Positions 44,747 through 56,966 are shown, counted from the first letter of the stretch. The stretch is 64,000 nucleotides of DNA from CAVVAY01 sp963746465 (GCA_963746465.1 CAVVAY010000014.1:1-64000), one strand, 5' to 3'. The notes: generated by a model not told the origin, from the sequence alone. Translations and numbers: made by a program.

Positions 44747-46417
44747 ATGGCCGGAACCGGGACAGACCCGACCTGGTCGCCGGACCCCGGTGACTCGCGG
44801 TCCCTGCTCGGCGACCCGGCCCGGGCGGTGTCCGCGGAGGCCCGCCTGCAGCTGCTGGTGGAGGCCAGCTCGCATCTCTCCGACACCCTCGACCTGCGCG
44901 CGGTCGCCCGCGGCCTGGCCCGCAGCGTGGTGCCCGTGCTCGCGGACCGGGCCAACGTCGACCTGGTCGAGAGCCTGTTCCACCCCGAGCGCGGGGCGGT
45001 GGCCGACAGCACGGTGCTCTTCCGGGTGGCCTGCGTCGACATCTCCGACCGCGAGGCGATGCTGCGCCGCGACGAGTGGGTGGCCTACCCGTCCGGGAGC
45101 GCCGCGGCGGTGGCCCTGAGCAGCGGGGTCGCCAGGGGCGAGGGGACCGACCCGTCGCCGAGCCGGCTGTTCGTTCCGCTCCGGGCCCGCGGCCGGGTCC
45201 TCGGGGTGGTCGAGCTGGCCCGGGACGGCGGCGGTCCGTCCTATGCGCCGGCCGACGTCGCCCTGGCCGAGGAGATCGCGTCCCGGGCGGCGCTGGCCCT
45301 GGACAACGTCCGGCTGTACGACGAGGCGCGCGCGACCGCCGTCGCCCTGCAGCGCTCCCTCCTGCCGAGCATCCAGCCACGGATCACCGGAGTGGACACG
45401 GCGCACCGCTACCTGCCGGGCAGCCGTGACCTGGGCGTCGGCGGCGACTGGTTCGACGTCATCCCGCTCTCCGGCGGCCGGGTGGCCTTCGTCATCGGCG
45501 ACGTGATGGGCCGGGGGCTGCGCGCCGCCGCCGCGATGGGCCAGCTGCGCACAGCCGTGCGGATGCTCGCCGTCCTCGACCCGATGCCCGAGGACCTCCT
45601 GCGGCACCTCGACGACCTCGCCCAGAACACCGACGAGGTGCAGCTCGCCACCTGCGTCTACGCGGTCTTCGACCCGGTGCGCCGTTCGCTGTCCTACGCC
45701 ACGGCCGGGCACCCGCCGCCGGTGCTGCGGACCCCCGACGGGGCGACCGAGCTGCTGCCGCAGCCGTCGGGCGCCCCGCTGGGCGTCGGAGGCGTGCCGT
45801 TCGAGTCGACCACCGTCGAGGTCGCCGACGGGTCCCGCCTGCTGCTCTACACCGACGGCCTGGTCGAGTCCCGCGACACCGACATCGACGAGGGGCTGCG
45901 CAGGCTCGCCGAGGCCTTCGCTGCCGGTCCGGTGGGCCTGGACCCGCTGTGCGACCACCTGCTGGTCGCCCTGGGCCGGGACGGCGAGCACGACGACGAC
46001 GTCGCCCTGCTGGTGGCCGAGCTGTCCGGGCTGGACGCCGACCGGGTGGCCGGCTGGCCCCTCGTCGGCGGCGTGGAGGACGTCTCGGTCGCTCGCGGCT
46101 GGGTCGTGGAGCAGTTCATCGCCTGGGGGATCGAGCCGCTGGCCGAGCTGGCCGAGCTGTTGGCGAGCGAGCTGCTGACCAACGCCCTGCGGCACGCTCG
46201 CGGCCCGATCGAGCTCACGGTGCTGCTGCTCGACGAGATCGTCACCCTCGGAGTGAGCGACGCCGACCAGCCGCTGCCCCGGCTGCGAAAGGTCGACGCC
46301 GCCGACGAGGGCGGCCGCGGCCTGCAGCTGGTGTCGATGCTCGCCGCCCGCTGGGGGGCCCGGCCCACGCCGTACGGCAAGGTCGTGTGGTGCGACCTCC
46401 CCCGACCGCGCCCGTAG
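44747..46417 (+). CDS. GAF-SpoIIE (PP2C) phosphatase with C-terminal HATPase
   Basis: A 556-aa stress/sigma-factor signalling phosphatase. An N-terminal GAF-like sensor (about 30-195) precedes a PP2C/SpoIIE domain (about 210-415: GGDWFDVIPLSGGRVAFVIGDVMGRG with the first metal Asp residues, YATAGHPPP, LLLYTDGLVESRD and GEHDDDVALLVAE). The C-terminal RsbW-like ATPase domain (about 430-550) has ELLTNALRHARGPIEL as N-box and GGRGLQLV as G-box. The protein can both dephosphorylate an anti-sigma antagonist and act as kinase. It is a stand-alone gene, with CAGGAT 6 bases before the ATG. Confidence 0.92.
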   Translation: MAGTGTDPTWSPDPGDSRSLLGDPARAVSAEARLQLLVEASSHLSDTLDLRAVARGLARSVVPVLADRANVDLVESLFHPERGAVADSTVLFRVACVDISDREAMLRRDEWVAYPSGSAAAVALSSGVARGEGTDPSPSRLFVPLRARGRVLGVVELARDGGGPSYAPADVALAEEIASRAALALDNVRLYDEARATAVALQRSLLPSIQPRITGVDTAHRYLPGSRDLGVGGDWFDVIPLSGGRVAFVIGDVMGRGLRAAAAMGQLRTAVRMLAVLDPMPEDLLRHLDDLAQNTDEVQLATCVYAVFDPVRRSLSYATAGHPPPVLRTPDGATELLPQPSGAPLGVGGVPFESTTVEVADGSRLLLYTDGLVESRDTDIDEGLRRLAEAFAAGPVGLDPLCDHLLVALGRDGEHDDDVALLVAELSGLDADRVAGWPLVGGVEDVSVARGWVVEQFIAWGIEPLAELAELLASELLTNALRHARGPIELTVLLLDEIVTLGVSDADQPLPRLRKVDAADEGGRGLQLVSMLAARWGARPTPYGKVVWCDLPRPRP

Positions 46418-46458
46418 ACTCCACGGGTCCCCTCCCGCTACGGAACGAGCGTTTTCGC

Positions 46459-48330
<1,872 letters not shown>

Positions 48331-48563
48331 GACATTCCGGTTGGGGGTCGCCACGCGGTGTGACCAGGGGTGATGCGACCGATGTGACGGCTTGTCTCAG
48401 GGCGGTCACGATTGTGCAACAGGAGTCTCCGCCCATAGGTGTTCCGGTGCAGATGTCCTAGAGTCCTGCTCCGGACGGCCACCCGGGGTCGCGCCAGCGA
48501 ACGTACCGGGCGACCTTCCCCCGGGGATCGAAGTCGTCGATCGAGGAGAGGAAGCGCCGGTAC

Positions 48564-49559
48564 ATGTCGCTTGCATCCGACCACTCTGTCGAGACCCCGG
48601 TTGGCTCCAGCGTCGAGCAGACCGAGATCGCCGGTCGCTCTCTGACCCAGATCGCGTGGGGGCGGCTGCGCCGTGACAAGGTCGCGATGGTCAGCATGTC
48701 GGTGGTGCTGCTCGTCATCCTGATCGCGGCGTTGGCCCCGATCATCTCCAAGCTCGTCGGGGTCGACCCCCTCTCGTTCAACTCCAAGGTGATCGACGAC
48801 GCCGGCGGCCTCCCCGCGGGCCGGTGGGGCGGCATCAGCCTGGACCACCCGCTCGGTGTCGAGCCCGGCACCGGTCGCGACCTGTTCGCCCGGCTGCTCT
48901 ACGGCTCCCGCATCTCGCTGCTGATCGCCTTCTCCGGGACCTTCGTGACCCTGACCATCGGCGTCACCATCGGCATCATCGCCGGCTACTCGCGGGGCTG
49001 GCTCGACACCGCGCTGGGCCGGCTGATGGACCTCATCCTGGCCTTCCCGCTGCTGCTCATCCTGCTGGCCATGTCGAGCGTGCTGACCCAGCGGCTCGAG
49101 GTCACCTTCAGCCTGGAGCCCAACGTGGCCCGGGTGCTCTACATCATCCTCGTGCTGAGCATGTTCGCCTGGCCCTACCTGGCGCGCATCATCCGCGGTC
49201 AGGTGCTCAGCCTGCGCGAGCGGGAGTTCGTCGAGTCGGCGGTCTCGATGGGCGCCGGGACCCCGCGGATCCTCTTCAAGGAGATCCTGCCGAACCTCTG
49301 GGCCCCGATCCTGGTCTACGCGACCCTGCTGCTGCCGACGTTCATCGCAGCCGAGGCAGCGTTGTCCTACCTGGGCGTCGGCCTGCTCCCGCCGACCCCG
49401 TCCTGGGGCGCGATGCTCGCCGAGTCGGTCCGCTACTTCACCGTGATGCCGGGATACCTGTTCATCCCCGGCACCTATCTCTTCGTCGTCGTGCTGAGCT
49501 TCAACCTGCTCGGCGACGCGGTCCGCGACGCCCTCGACCCGAGGGCCGGCCGGGTGTAG
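48564..49559 (+). CDS. Peptide ABC transporter permease (OppC/DppC type)
   Basis: A 331-aa inner-membrane permease. The N-terminal OppC_N helix (about 38-60) is followed by five or so helices and the EAA loop EFVESAVSMGAGTPRILFKEILPNLWAPI. HPLGVEPGTGRDLFARLLYGSRISL is the family entry motif. The start ATG 48564 has GAGGAGAGGAAG upstream. It is unusual in standing before the binding-protein gene rather than after the B-type permease. Confidence 0.93.
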   Translation: MSLASDHSVETPVGSSVEQTEIAGRSLTQIAWGRLRRDKVAMVSMSVVLLVILIAALAPIISKLVGVDPLSFNSKVIDDAGGLPAGRWGGISLDHPLGVEPGTGRDLFARLLYGSRISLLIAFSGTFVTLTIGVTIGIIAGYSRGWLDTALGRLMDLILAFPLLLILLAMSSVLTQRLEVTFSLEPNVARVLYIILVLSMFAWPYLARIIRGQVLSLREREFVESAVSMGAGTPRILFKEILPNLWAPILVYATLLLPTFIAAEAALSYLGVGLLPPTPSWGAMLAESVRYFTVMPGYLFIPGTYLFVVVLSFNLLGDAVRDALDPRAGRV

Positions 49560-49579
49560 CGCCACGTAACCCACAGATT

Positions 49580-49600
49580 TCCCCAGCACGTGCTCGGGGA
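49580..49600 (+). terminator. Hairpin between oppC-like and binding-protein genes
   Basis: TCCCC and GGGGA flank the perfect palindrome AGCACGTGCT (49585-49594), giving a compact hairpin 20 bases after the permease stop. It may attenuate or separate the two transcription units. Confidence 0.5.
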
Positions 49601-49678
49601 CAGCGCCGCTGGTTCTGACCGAACCGGCGTCGCCAGCGGACCGGGACGGACGTCCCGGCCGAGACCAGAAGGAGAGAC

Positions 49679-51442
49679 ATGGGCAAGGCCAAAATTGGTC
49701 TCCGCGCAGCAGCCCTTGCGTCCGTAGCGGCGATGACACTCGTCGCCTGCGGCGGCGGCAGCGACGACGGCGGCGACTCCGGCAACAAGGCGGGGGAGAG
49801 CGGGAAGCCGGTGAAGGGTGGCACGCTCACCTTCCTGACGACCGCCGACCAGACCCAGCACATGGACCCGCAGCGCATCTACACCGGTGAGGACCTCGCC
49901 TGGACAGGTGCCTACCTGTTCCGCAGCCTCACCGCGTACAAGATGAGCAGCAACGAGAAGGAAGCGAACACCCTCGTCCCGGACCTCGCCACCGACACCG
50001 GCACGGCCTCGGAAGACGCCAAGTCGTGGAAGTTCACGGTCAAGGACGGCGCCACCTGGGAGGACGGCTCTCCGGTCACCTGCGAGGACGTCAAGTACGG
50101 CGTCTCCCGGACCTTCGCGACCGATCTGATCGTCGACGGCCCGCAGTACGCGGTCTCCTACCTCGACATCCCCAAGGACAAGGACGGCGCGTCGGTCTAC
50201 AAGGGCCCGTACGTCACCAAGGGCAACGACACCGCCGCGTTCGACAAGGCCGTCTCGTGCGAGGGCAGCACGATCACCTTCAACCTCGCGTTCCCGGTCC
50301 CGGACTTCAACTTCACCACGACCCTGGGCTTCCAGGCCGTGCCGAAGGCCGCTGACACCGGTGAGAAGTACGACGACAAGCCGATGTCGAACGGCCCGTA
50401 CAAGATCCAGGAGTACTCGAAGGGCTCCCAGATGGTTCTCGTGCGCAACGAGAACTGGTCGCCGGAGAGCGACCCGACGCGGCCGGCGTACCCGGACAAG
50501 ATCGTGATCAAGTACGGTCTCGACCCGTCGGTCATCGACCAGCGCCTCATCCAGGACTCGGGCACGGACCAGCAGACCACCACTCTCGGTGACTCGGTCC
50601 AGTCGGCGAACCTGCCGACCGTGTTCAAGGACGACCGCTACAAGGACCGTAGGGTCGACGGGTTCGACGCCTACTCGTACTACTACGCGGTCAACCAGAG
50701 CAAGCTCCCCAACATCAAGCAGCGGCAGGCCATCGCCGTGGCGCTCGACCGGGCGCAGATCCGGACGATCCAGGGCGGCACCTTCGGTGGTGACCTCGCC
50801 GACGGCGTGATCAAGCCGAACCTCCCCGAGAGCTACGCGCCCTCGGAGATGTGGAGCGGCTTGCTCGGTGGCGACGTGGCGGACAACGGTGACCCGGAGC
50901 TGGCGAAGAAGCTGATCCAGGAGTCCGGCGAGCCGATGAAGACGATCCAGTTCGACTACGGCGACACCCCCGAGCGGAACAAGGAGGCAGCCTCGATGGT
51001 CGCCTCGCTCGCGAAGGCCGGGATCAAGGTCAAGCCGAACCCGATCGAGGTCGGTCAGTACTACTCGATCGTGTTCGACCCGGACAAGGCCGGCGACATC
51101 ATGTGGGCCGGTTGGGGCCCGGACTGGCCGAACGCCTCCACCGTCATCCCGGAGCTCTTCACGCCGGCCGGTGGCTTCAACCTCTCGCAGGCTGACGACA
51201 AGGAGTTCAATGCGAAGGTGCAGGAGGCCAAGATCAACACGGACCGGGCAGCGCAGTCCGAGCAGTGGAAGGCGCTGAACAAGGAGGCCATGCAGAAGGT
51301 CTTCGCGATCCCGACCCTGTTCGGTCGCTCGCAGTCCATGGCAGGCTCGAAGGTCAAGTCCGCCAGCGGTGACAACGGCAACGTCTACTTCTGGGCGCCG
51401 TTCACCTCGTGGCCCTACAACGACATGTACGTCGAGAAGTAG
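49679..51442 (+). CDS. Family 5 peptide ABC transporter substrate-binding lipoprotein
   Basis: A 587-aa exported lipoprotein. The signal peptide ends in lipobox LVAC at about residues 21-24, followed by a Gly/Asp linker. Family 5 features include GGTLTFLTTADQTQHMDPQRIYTGEDLAWT, ATWEDGSPVTCEDVKYGVSRTF, YSYYYAVNQSKLPNIKQRQAIAVALDRAQI and the C-terminal VIPELFTPAGGFNLSQADDKEFN. These usually bind di- or oligopeptides. Start ATG 49679 has AAGGAGAG upstream. A strong hairpin directly follows, so this gene is likely expressed above the permeases. Confidence 0.94.
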   Translation: MGKAKIGLRAAALASVAAMTLVACGGGSDDGGDSGNKAGESGKPVKGGTLTFLTTADQTQHMDPQRIYTGEDLAWTGAYLFRSLTAYKMSSNEKEANTLVPDLATDTGTASEDAKSWKFTVKDGATWEDGSPVTCEDVKYGVSRTFATDLIVDGPQYAVSYLDIPKDKDGASVYKGPYVTKGNDTAAFDKAVSCEGSTITFNLAFPVPDFNFTTTLGFQAVPKAADTGEKYDDKPMSNGPYKIQEYSKGSQMVLVRNENWSPESDPTRPAYPDKIVIKYGLDPSVIDQRLIQDSGTDQQTTTLGDSVQSANLPTVFKDDRYKDRRVDGFDAYSYYYAVNQSKLPNIKQRQAIAVALDRAQIRTIQGGTFGGDLADGVIKPNLPESYAPSEMWSGLLGGDVADNGDPELAKKLIQESGEPMKTIQFDYGDTPERNKEAASMVASLAKAGIKVKPNPIEVGQYYSIVFDPDKAGDIMWAGWGPDWPNASTVIPELFTPAGGFNLSQADDKEFNAKVQEAKINTDRAAQSEQWKALNKEAMQKVFAIPTLFGRSQSMAGSKVKSASGDNGNVYFWAPFTSWPYNDMYVEK

Positions 51443-51472
51443 GACCACCGTTTGTCGCTAGACCGATAGGTC

Positions 51473-51506
51473 CCAGGGGGGCGGAGAAACTTCTCCGCCC
51501 CCCTGG
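51473..51506 (+). terminator. GC-rich attenuator hairpin after the binding-protein gene
   Basis: CCAGGGGGGCGGAGA pairs perfectly with TCTCCGCCCCCCTGG around the 4-base loop AACT, 30 bases after the stop. A stable 15-bp stem between a binding-protein gene and its permease normally protects the upstream mRNA and lowers downstream expression. Confidence 0.85.
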
Positions 51507-51579
51507 CACCGCCGGACCGGCTTTCCGCTCTATTCTCAAGACCGCGGGTCGACGCGGATCCAGCTGGAGGTAGAAGATC

Positions 51580-52569
51580 ATGGCTTCCTATATCGCTCGG
51601 CGGTTGATCGCCATGGTCCTCATGCTGATCGCCCTCAGCATGATCGTGTTCCTGCTCTTCAACGCGCTCCCCGCCGATCCGGCGCGACTGACCTGCGGCA
51701 AGGCCTGCACGCCGCAGGTGATCGAGGCCAACCGAGTCCGGCTCGGTCTCGACAAGCCGCTGTACGAGCAGTACGGCGTCTTCGTGAAGGGCATCTTCGC
51801 CGGCCGTACCTACGGCTCCGGCACCCAGACCTTCGAGTGCCACAAGCCCTGCCTCGGCTACTCGTTCCGCCGCGGTGAGCAGGTCACCGACCTGGTCACC
51901 AGGGCGCTCCCGGTGACCATGCAGCTGGCCGTCGGCGCATTCGTCCTGTGGATCGTCGCCGGCGTCAGCGTGGGCATCGTCGCGGCCCTGAAGCGAGGCA
52001 AGTGGCAGGACCGGACCATCATGGGCTTCGCCCTGTTCGGCTACTCGTTCCCGTCGTTCTTCATCGGGCTGCTGCTGGTGTTCTTCGTCCAGATCAAGTG
52101 GGGTCTGGTCGGGTACGAGGGGTATGTCCCGTTCTTCGACAACCCAAGTCAATGGTTCCAGGGCTTCATCCTGCCCTGGATCGCCCTGGCCCTGCTGTAC
52201 GCCGCGTTCTACGCGCGGCTGACCCGCAACCAGATGCTCGAGACCCTGGGCGACGACTACATCCGCACCGCCCGGGCGAAGGGACTGCGCGAGCGCACGG
52301 TCATCGGCAAGCACGCCCTGCGGGCCGGGCTGACCCCCATCGTCACCGCCGCGGGCCTTGACCTCGCCGGGCTGCTGGGCGGTGCGGTGATCACCGAGGC
52401 GGTGTTCAACCTTCCCGGGATCGGCCGCCTGTCGATCGACTCGGTCACCGACTCCGACCTGCCGGTGATCACGGCGACCGTTCTTATCGCCGCCACGTTC
52501 GTCATCGTCGCTAACCTGGTCGTCGATGTTCTCTACGCCGTCATCGACCCCCGGGTGAGGCTTACATGA
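51580..52569 (+). CDS. Peptide ABC transporter permease (OppB/DppB type)
   Basis: A 329-aa permease. The N-terminal helix MASYIARRLIAMVLMLIALSMIVFLLF is characteristic, and a larger external loop carries four Cys residues (LTCGKACTP, FECHKPCLG), unusual for the family and possibly disulfide-linked. Five more helices follow, with the EAA loop DYIRTARAKGLRERTVIGKHALRAGLTPI. Its stop overlaps the ATG of an 18-codon repeat ORF (ATGA), which in turn overlaps the oppD start. Confidence 0.94.
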   Translation: MASYIARRLIAMVLMLIALSMIVFLLFNALPADPARLTCGKACTPQVIEANRVRLGLDKPLYEQYGVFVKGIFAGRTYGSGTQTFECHKPCLGYSFRRGEQVTDLVTRALPVTMQLAVGAFVLWIVAGVSVGIVAALKRGKWQDRTIMGFALFGYSFPSFFIGLLLVFFVQIKWGLVGYEGYVPFFDNPSQWFQGFILPWIALALLYAAFYARLTRNQMLETLGDDYIRTARAKGLRERTVIGKHALRAGLTPIVTAAGLDLAGLLGGAVITEAVFNLPGIGRLSIDSVTDSDLPVITATVLIAATFVIVANLVVDVLYAVIDPRVRLT

Positions 52570-52622
52570 GTACCCCAGACAATCGCTCGCTGCGCTCCCG
52601 ATTCTCCGGGGACCCCGCATGA
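52566..52622 (+). repeat. Junction repeat copy 1: 18-aa micro-ORF with palindrome
   Basis: Fills the gap between the oppB- and oppD-like genes exactly. It reads as M-S-T-P-D-NRSLRSRFSGDPA and stop; its ATG overlaps the oppB stop and its stop overlaps the oppD ATG (ATGA at both ends). The DNA contains AATCG-N13-CGATT arms around CTCGCTGCGCTCC, followed by GGGGACCCC. The same element occurs at 62870-62932 between mcp and cheA. See findings. Confidence 0.75.
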
Positions 52623-53783
52623 CGCAACCGTTCCTCGATGTTCGTGACCTGAGGGTCCAGTTCCCGACCGAGGACGGCGTGGTCAGTGCCGTCGACGGCG
52701 TGGACTTCGCGGTCGAGAAGGGGAAGACCCTCGCCATCGTGGGGGAGTCCGGCTCGGGCAAGTCGGTGACCAGCCAGGCGATCATGGGCCTGGTCAACCG
52801 CAAGTCCGCCACGATGACCGGCGAGGTCTACCTCGACGGTGAAGAGCTGGTCGGCGCTCGTCCGGAGCAGGTCCGGTCGCTGCGCGGCAAGCGGATGGCG
52901 ATGATCTTCCAGGACCCGCTCTCCTCGCTGCACCCCTTCTACACGATCGGCAAGCAGCTCGCCGAGGCCGTCCATGTGCACCAGGACGTGTCCAAGAGCG
53001 AGGCGTACGGGCAGGCCCGCGAGATGCTGGGCCGGGTGGGCATCCCCAACCCCGAGCGGCGGATCAAGGACTACCCGCACAATCTCTCCGGCGGCATGCG
53101 GCAGCGCGTGATGATCGCGATGGCCCTGCTGAACGACCCCGAGCTGCTGATCGCCGACGAGCCCACGACAGCCCTCGACGTCACGGTGCAGGCCCAGATC
53201 CTCGACCTGCTCCGCGACCTGCAGCGCGAGTTCGGCACCGCTATCGTGCTGATCACCCACGACCTCGGTGTCGTTGCTGACATGGCAGACGACGTCGTGG
53301 TCATGTACGGCGGCCGGATCGTCGAGCGCGGTGCCGTCGGCGACATCTACTACCGGCCGGAGATGCCCTACACCTGGGGCCTGCTCGGCTCGGTGCCGCG
53401 GATGGACGTGGACCGCGGAGAGCGGCTCCAGCCCATCCCCGGGCAACCACCGTCGCTGATCCGGCTGCCGAAGGGCTGCGTGTTCCGGCCCCGCTGCCCG
53501 TACCACGAGCTCGTCCCGGGCAACCGGTGCGACACCGACCGCCCGGCGCTCGAGCCCATCTCGCCCGGAGCACGCAGTGCGCTGCCACCTCGAGCCCGCA
53601 CAGCGCCGCGAGATCGCGGCCGAGCGGCTCTTCGCCCGCGGCGGTGACGTCCTCGGCGGCGGTGCCGGCAGCGACGGGCTCGGGCCGCAGCGGACCGCCA
53701 CGGCCACCGCGCCCGCCCCGACCCAGACGGCGGCGACGGACGAGCCCGCGTCGAGCACCCCCCTGAAGCAGGAGGACCAGTAG
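52619..53783 (+). CDS. Peptide ABC transporter ATP-binding protein (OppD/DppD type), frame disrupted near 53564
   Basis: An ABC ATPase of the OppD class: Walker A GESGSGKSVTSQ (about residue 42), Q-loop MIFQDPLSSLHPF, signature LSGGMRQRVMIAMAL, Walker B LLIADEPTTALDVT, H-loop LITHD. The C-terminal oligopeptide/dipeptide region contains the Cys residues of CVFRPRCPY and NRCDTDRP. After LEPISP the frame turns to shadow, while the expected end (HAVRCHLEPAQRREIAAERLF...) is one base later and runs to TAG 53783. Removing one C from CCC at 53564-53566 gives 387 aa. The corrected stop overlaps the next GTG by 1 base. The enzyme core is intact either way. Confidence 0.9.
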
Positions 53784-54859
53784 TGACGGTCGTCGACGAG
53801 ACCGGGGCGAGCGAGGTGCTGCGCCGCGAGGACGCCTTGCTGCGCGTCGACCAGGTGCAGAAGTACTTCCCGATCACCGGCGGCGGGATCCTCAAGCGCA
53901 AGGTCGGTGACGTCAAGGCCGTCGAGAGCATCAGCTTCGACATCGTGCCCGGCGAGACGCTGGGCATCGTGGGCGAGTCCGGCTGCGGCAAGTCGACCGC
54001 CGGCCGCACCGTCATGAAGCTGCTCGACCCGACCGGCGGCAAGATCGAGTTCGAGGGCCGCGACATCACCCACCTCTCCCGCAAGGAGATGGTGCCGCTG
54101 CGTCGCGAGATGCAGATGATCTTCCAGGACCCGTACTCCTCGCTGAACCCGCGGCACACCGTCGGCGCGATCATCTCGGCGCCGTTCACCGTTCAGGGCG
54201 TGAAGCCGGCCCGCGGCGTCCAGGCCGAGGTGCAGGACCTGATGGCCAGGGTCGGCCTGAACCCCGAGCACTTCAACCGCTACCCCAACGAGTTCTCCGG
54301 CGGGCAGCGGCAGCGCATCGGCATCGCCCGGGCCATCGCTCTGCGGCCGAAGCTCATCGTCTGCGACGAGCCGGTCTCGGCCCTGGACGTCTCCATCCAG
54401 GCCCAGGTCGTCAACCTGCTGGAGGACCTGCAGGACGAGTTCCGGCTGGCCTACGTGTTCATCGCGCACGACCTGTCGGTCGTGCGGCACATCTCCGACC
54501 GGATCGCCGTGATGTACCTCGGCCGGATCATGGAGATCGCCGACGCGGAGCGGATCTACGACGCGCCCCTGCACCCCTACACCCACGCCCTGACCGCCGC
54601 GGTGCCGCTGCCGGACCCGAACGCTGAGCGCAGTCGCGAGCGCATCCTGCTCAAGGGCGACCTGCCCAGCCCGATCAACCCGCCGTCCGGCTGCGTCTTC
54701 CGCACCCGCTGCCCGAAGGCGCAGGACCGCTGCGCCGAGGAGCTCCCGCTGCTGCGGGAGCTCGCACCCGGCCACTTCGGCGCCTGCCACTTCCCCGAGG
54801 AGAAGCACCTCCTGGGCCCCGCCGAGACGACCACCACGACCACCTCGCCGACCCCGTAG
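53783..54859 (+). CDS. Peptide ABC transporter ATP-binding protein (OppF/DppF type)
   Basis: A 358-aa ABC ATPase forming the heterodimeric motor with the OppD-type subunit. Walker A GESGCGKSTAGR (about residue 64), Q-loop MIFQDPYSSLNPR, signature FSGGQRQRIGIARA, Walker B LIVCDEPVSALDVS, H-loop FIAHD. C-terminal Cys cluster SGCVFRTRCPKAQDRC, thought in some members to bind an iron-sulfur cluster. The GTG start overlaps the upstream TAG. The terminal Thr/Pro tail is variable in the family. Confidence 0.94.
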   Translation: MTVVDETGASEVLRREDALLRVDQVQKYFPITGGGILKRKVGDVKAVESISFDIVPGETLGIVGESGCGKSTAGRTVMKLLDPTGGKIEFEGRDITHLSRKEMVPLRREMQMIFQDPYSSLNPRHTVGAIISAPFTVQGVKPARGVQAEVQDLMARVGLNPEHFNRYPNEFSGGQRQRIGIARAIALRPKLIVCDEPVSALDVSIQAQVVNLLEDLQDEFRLAYVFIAHDLSVVRHISDRIAVMYLGRIMEIADAERIYDAPLHPYTHALTAAVPLPDPNAERSRERILLKGDLPSPINPPSGCVFRTRCPKAQDRCAEELPLLRELAPGHFGACHFPEEKHLLGPAETTTTTTSPTP

Positions 54860-54874
54860 GCCGCGGCGGGCCGG

Positions 54875-56966
54875 TCAGCGCCCGACGCCGAGGTGACGCT
54901 CCAACCACTCGACCTGCAGCACCAGGGTGTTCTCGGCGACCACCTCTTGTGGCGTCATGTGAGTCACCCCGGTCAGCGGCAGGACGTCGTGCGGGCGTCC
55001 TGCCGCTAGCAGGGCGGCCGAGAACCGCAGGGTGTGCGCGACCACCACGTTGTCGTCGGCCAGGCCGTGCAGGATGAGCAACGGCCGGGTCAGCCCGGCG
55101 GCGTCGGCCATCAGCGAGTTGCGGTCGTACACCTCGGGCGCATCAGCGGGGTGGCCGAGGTAGCGCTCGGTGTAGAACGTGTCGTAGAGCCGCAGGTCGG
55201 TGACCGGAGCACCCGCCACCGCGGCGTGGAACACGTCCGGCCGGCGAAGCACGGCCAGCGCGGCGAGATAACCGCCGTACGACCAGCCGCGGATGCCGAC
55301 CCGGCTCAGGTCGAGGTCCGGCACCTGCTGCGCCAGCGCCTGCAGCCCCTCGACCTGGTCGTCGAGGGTGACCGCCGCCAGCTCGTCGCGTACCGCACGG
55401 TCCCACTCAGGTCCCCGGCCCCCGGTCCCGCGTCCGTCGACCTTGACGACGGCGAAGCCGCGGTCGGCGATCCACTGGGCCTGGTGCCAGCGCTCCGGCA
55501 TGTCCAGGACCTCGCGGTGGTGCGGGCCGCCGTACGGGTCCATCAGGACCGGCAGCGGGGTGCCCGGCACGTGGCCCCGTGGCAGCACGAGGCCTACTGC
55601 GAGGTCGTGCGCGCCGACCCGGAAGAACCGCGGAGACGTGGTGAGGGGAGGTTGCTGGGCGTGGGACGTCAGGACGTGCGGCTCCTGACCGTCACGCCGG
55701 ACCGTCACGACCGGCAGCGGCTCGCTGGCCCGGCGGCTGACGACCACGACCGTGCCGCCTGCGGCCAGTCCGGTGTGGTAGCCCCCCGGCCCGGTGAGCC
55801 GCTGCACGGACCCGTCCGGGGACCAGCGCCACAGGTGGTTCTCGACCGGGTCGTCGGTGCCGGCGAGCAGCACACCGTCCTCGTCCACGGCCAGCACCTC
55901 GGCGACCTGGATGTCGGTGCCGGTGACCGGGTCGCCGTCGACGACGAGCCGGCGCGCGCCGTCCTGCTCCGCGGTGGTGACCAGCCGGCCGTCCGGCAGC
56001 AGTGCAGGTACGCCGACGACCGCGTCGATCCAGACCGGGTCGGACTGCTCGGCGAGTGTCTTCGTCGCCCCGGTGCTCGGGTCGAGGGCGAGGACGAGCG
56101 CCTTCTTCTGGTCACGGGACATCACCTGCAGCACCGCGCCGGCGGCTGACCAGGAGGCGCGCACGAGGTACGGGTAAGCGGACCTGTCCCAGTCGACATC
56201 GGTGCGGGAGCCGTCGAGGCCGAGCAGGTGCAGGGTGACCTCGGCGTCCGCGCCGCCCGCGACCGGGTAGCGCACCTCGGCGGGCGGCAGCGACGGCTGC
56301 GAGGGGTCGGCGATGTACCACCGCTGCACGGGGCTGTCATCCACCCGGGCCGCCAGCAGGGCCGAGCCGTCCGGGGCCCACCAGTAGCCGCGGTAGCGGT
56401 CCATCTCCTCGGCCGCGACGAACTCCGCGACTCCCCAGGCGACCTCCTGCTTCTCCGCGGAGGCCAGCGTGCGTGCCCCGGACCCGTCGGTGCCCACGAC
56501 GTGCAGGCCGCCGTCCGCGGCGTACGCCACCCGGGCACCGGTGGGGTCCGGGCGCGGGTCGATGACGGCTCCGACCGCCGGCAGCTCGCGGGTCTCTCCG
56601 GTGGGACCGGTCACCCACAGCCGGCTGGACAACGCGAAGGCCACCACGGTCGCGTCCCGGTCGGTGGCGTACCCGACGATCCCGCCGCCGCCCTCGCGGC
56701 TGCGCTCGCGCCGGGCCCGCTCGGCGGGGGAAAGCTGCTCGTCGCCGTCGGCCGAGCAGGGCTCGCGGGTCCGCGAGCAGCGTCTCGGTGCCGGACTGCA
56801 CGTCCAGCGACCACAGGGCACCGACCGGGTCGGTGCCGTGCGCCGAGCGGACGAACAGCAGTCGTGCACCGGTCGGGTCCAGGTGCAGCGACCGAGGTGC
56901 GCCACGGGTGAACCGCTGGGTCCGGGCACTGGCCCGCGGGAACGAGTCGGGCGTCGTGTCGGCCAT
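54875..56966 (-). CDS. S9 family prolyl oligopeptidase (DPP IV-like), frame disrupted near 56750
   Basis: A serine peptidase with an N-terminal beta-propeller (DPPIV_N, about 40-430) and a C-terminal alpha/beta-hydrolase. The catalytic triad is visible as Ser in RGWSYGGYLAAL, Asp in HGLADDNVV and His in GVTHMTP. From ATG 56966 the first 70 residues (DSFPRASARTQRFTRGAP, LHLDPTGARLLFVRS, LADPRALLG) are in one frame; the continuation DGDEQLSPAERARRERS and all the rest are in the frame one base later. Removing one G from GG at 56750-56751 (plus strand) gives 696 aa, the usual length. No signal peptide, so cytoplasmic. It likely degrades peptides imported by the adjacent, convergent transporter. 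Confidence 0.9.

Noticed and set aside
52562..54808. 748-codon minus-strand frame over oppD/oppF
   Set aside because: Antisense GC shadow; conserved ABC motifs are on the plus strand.
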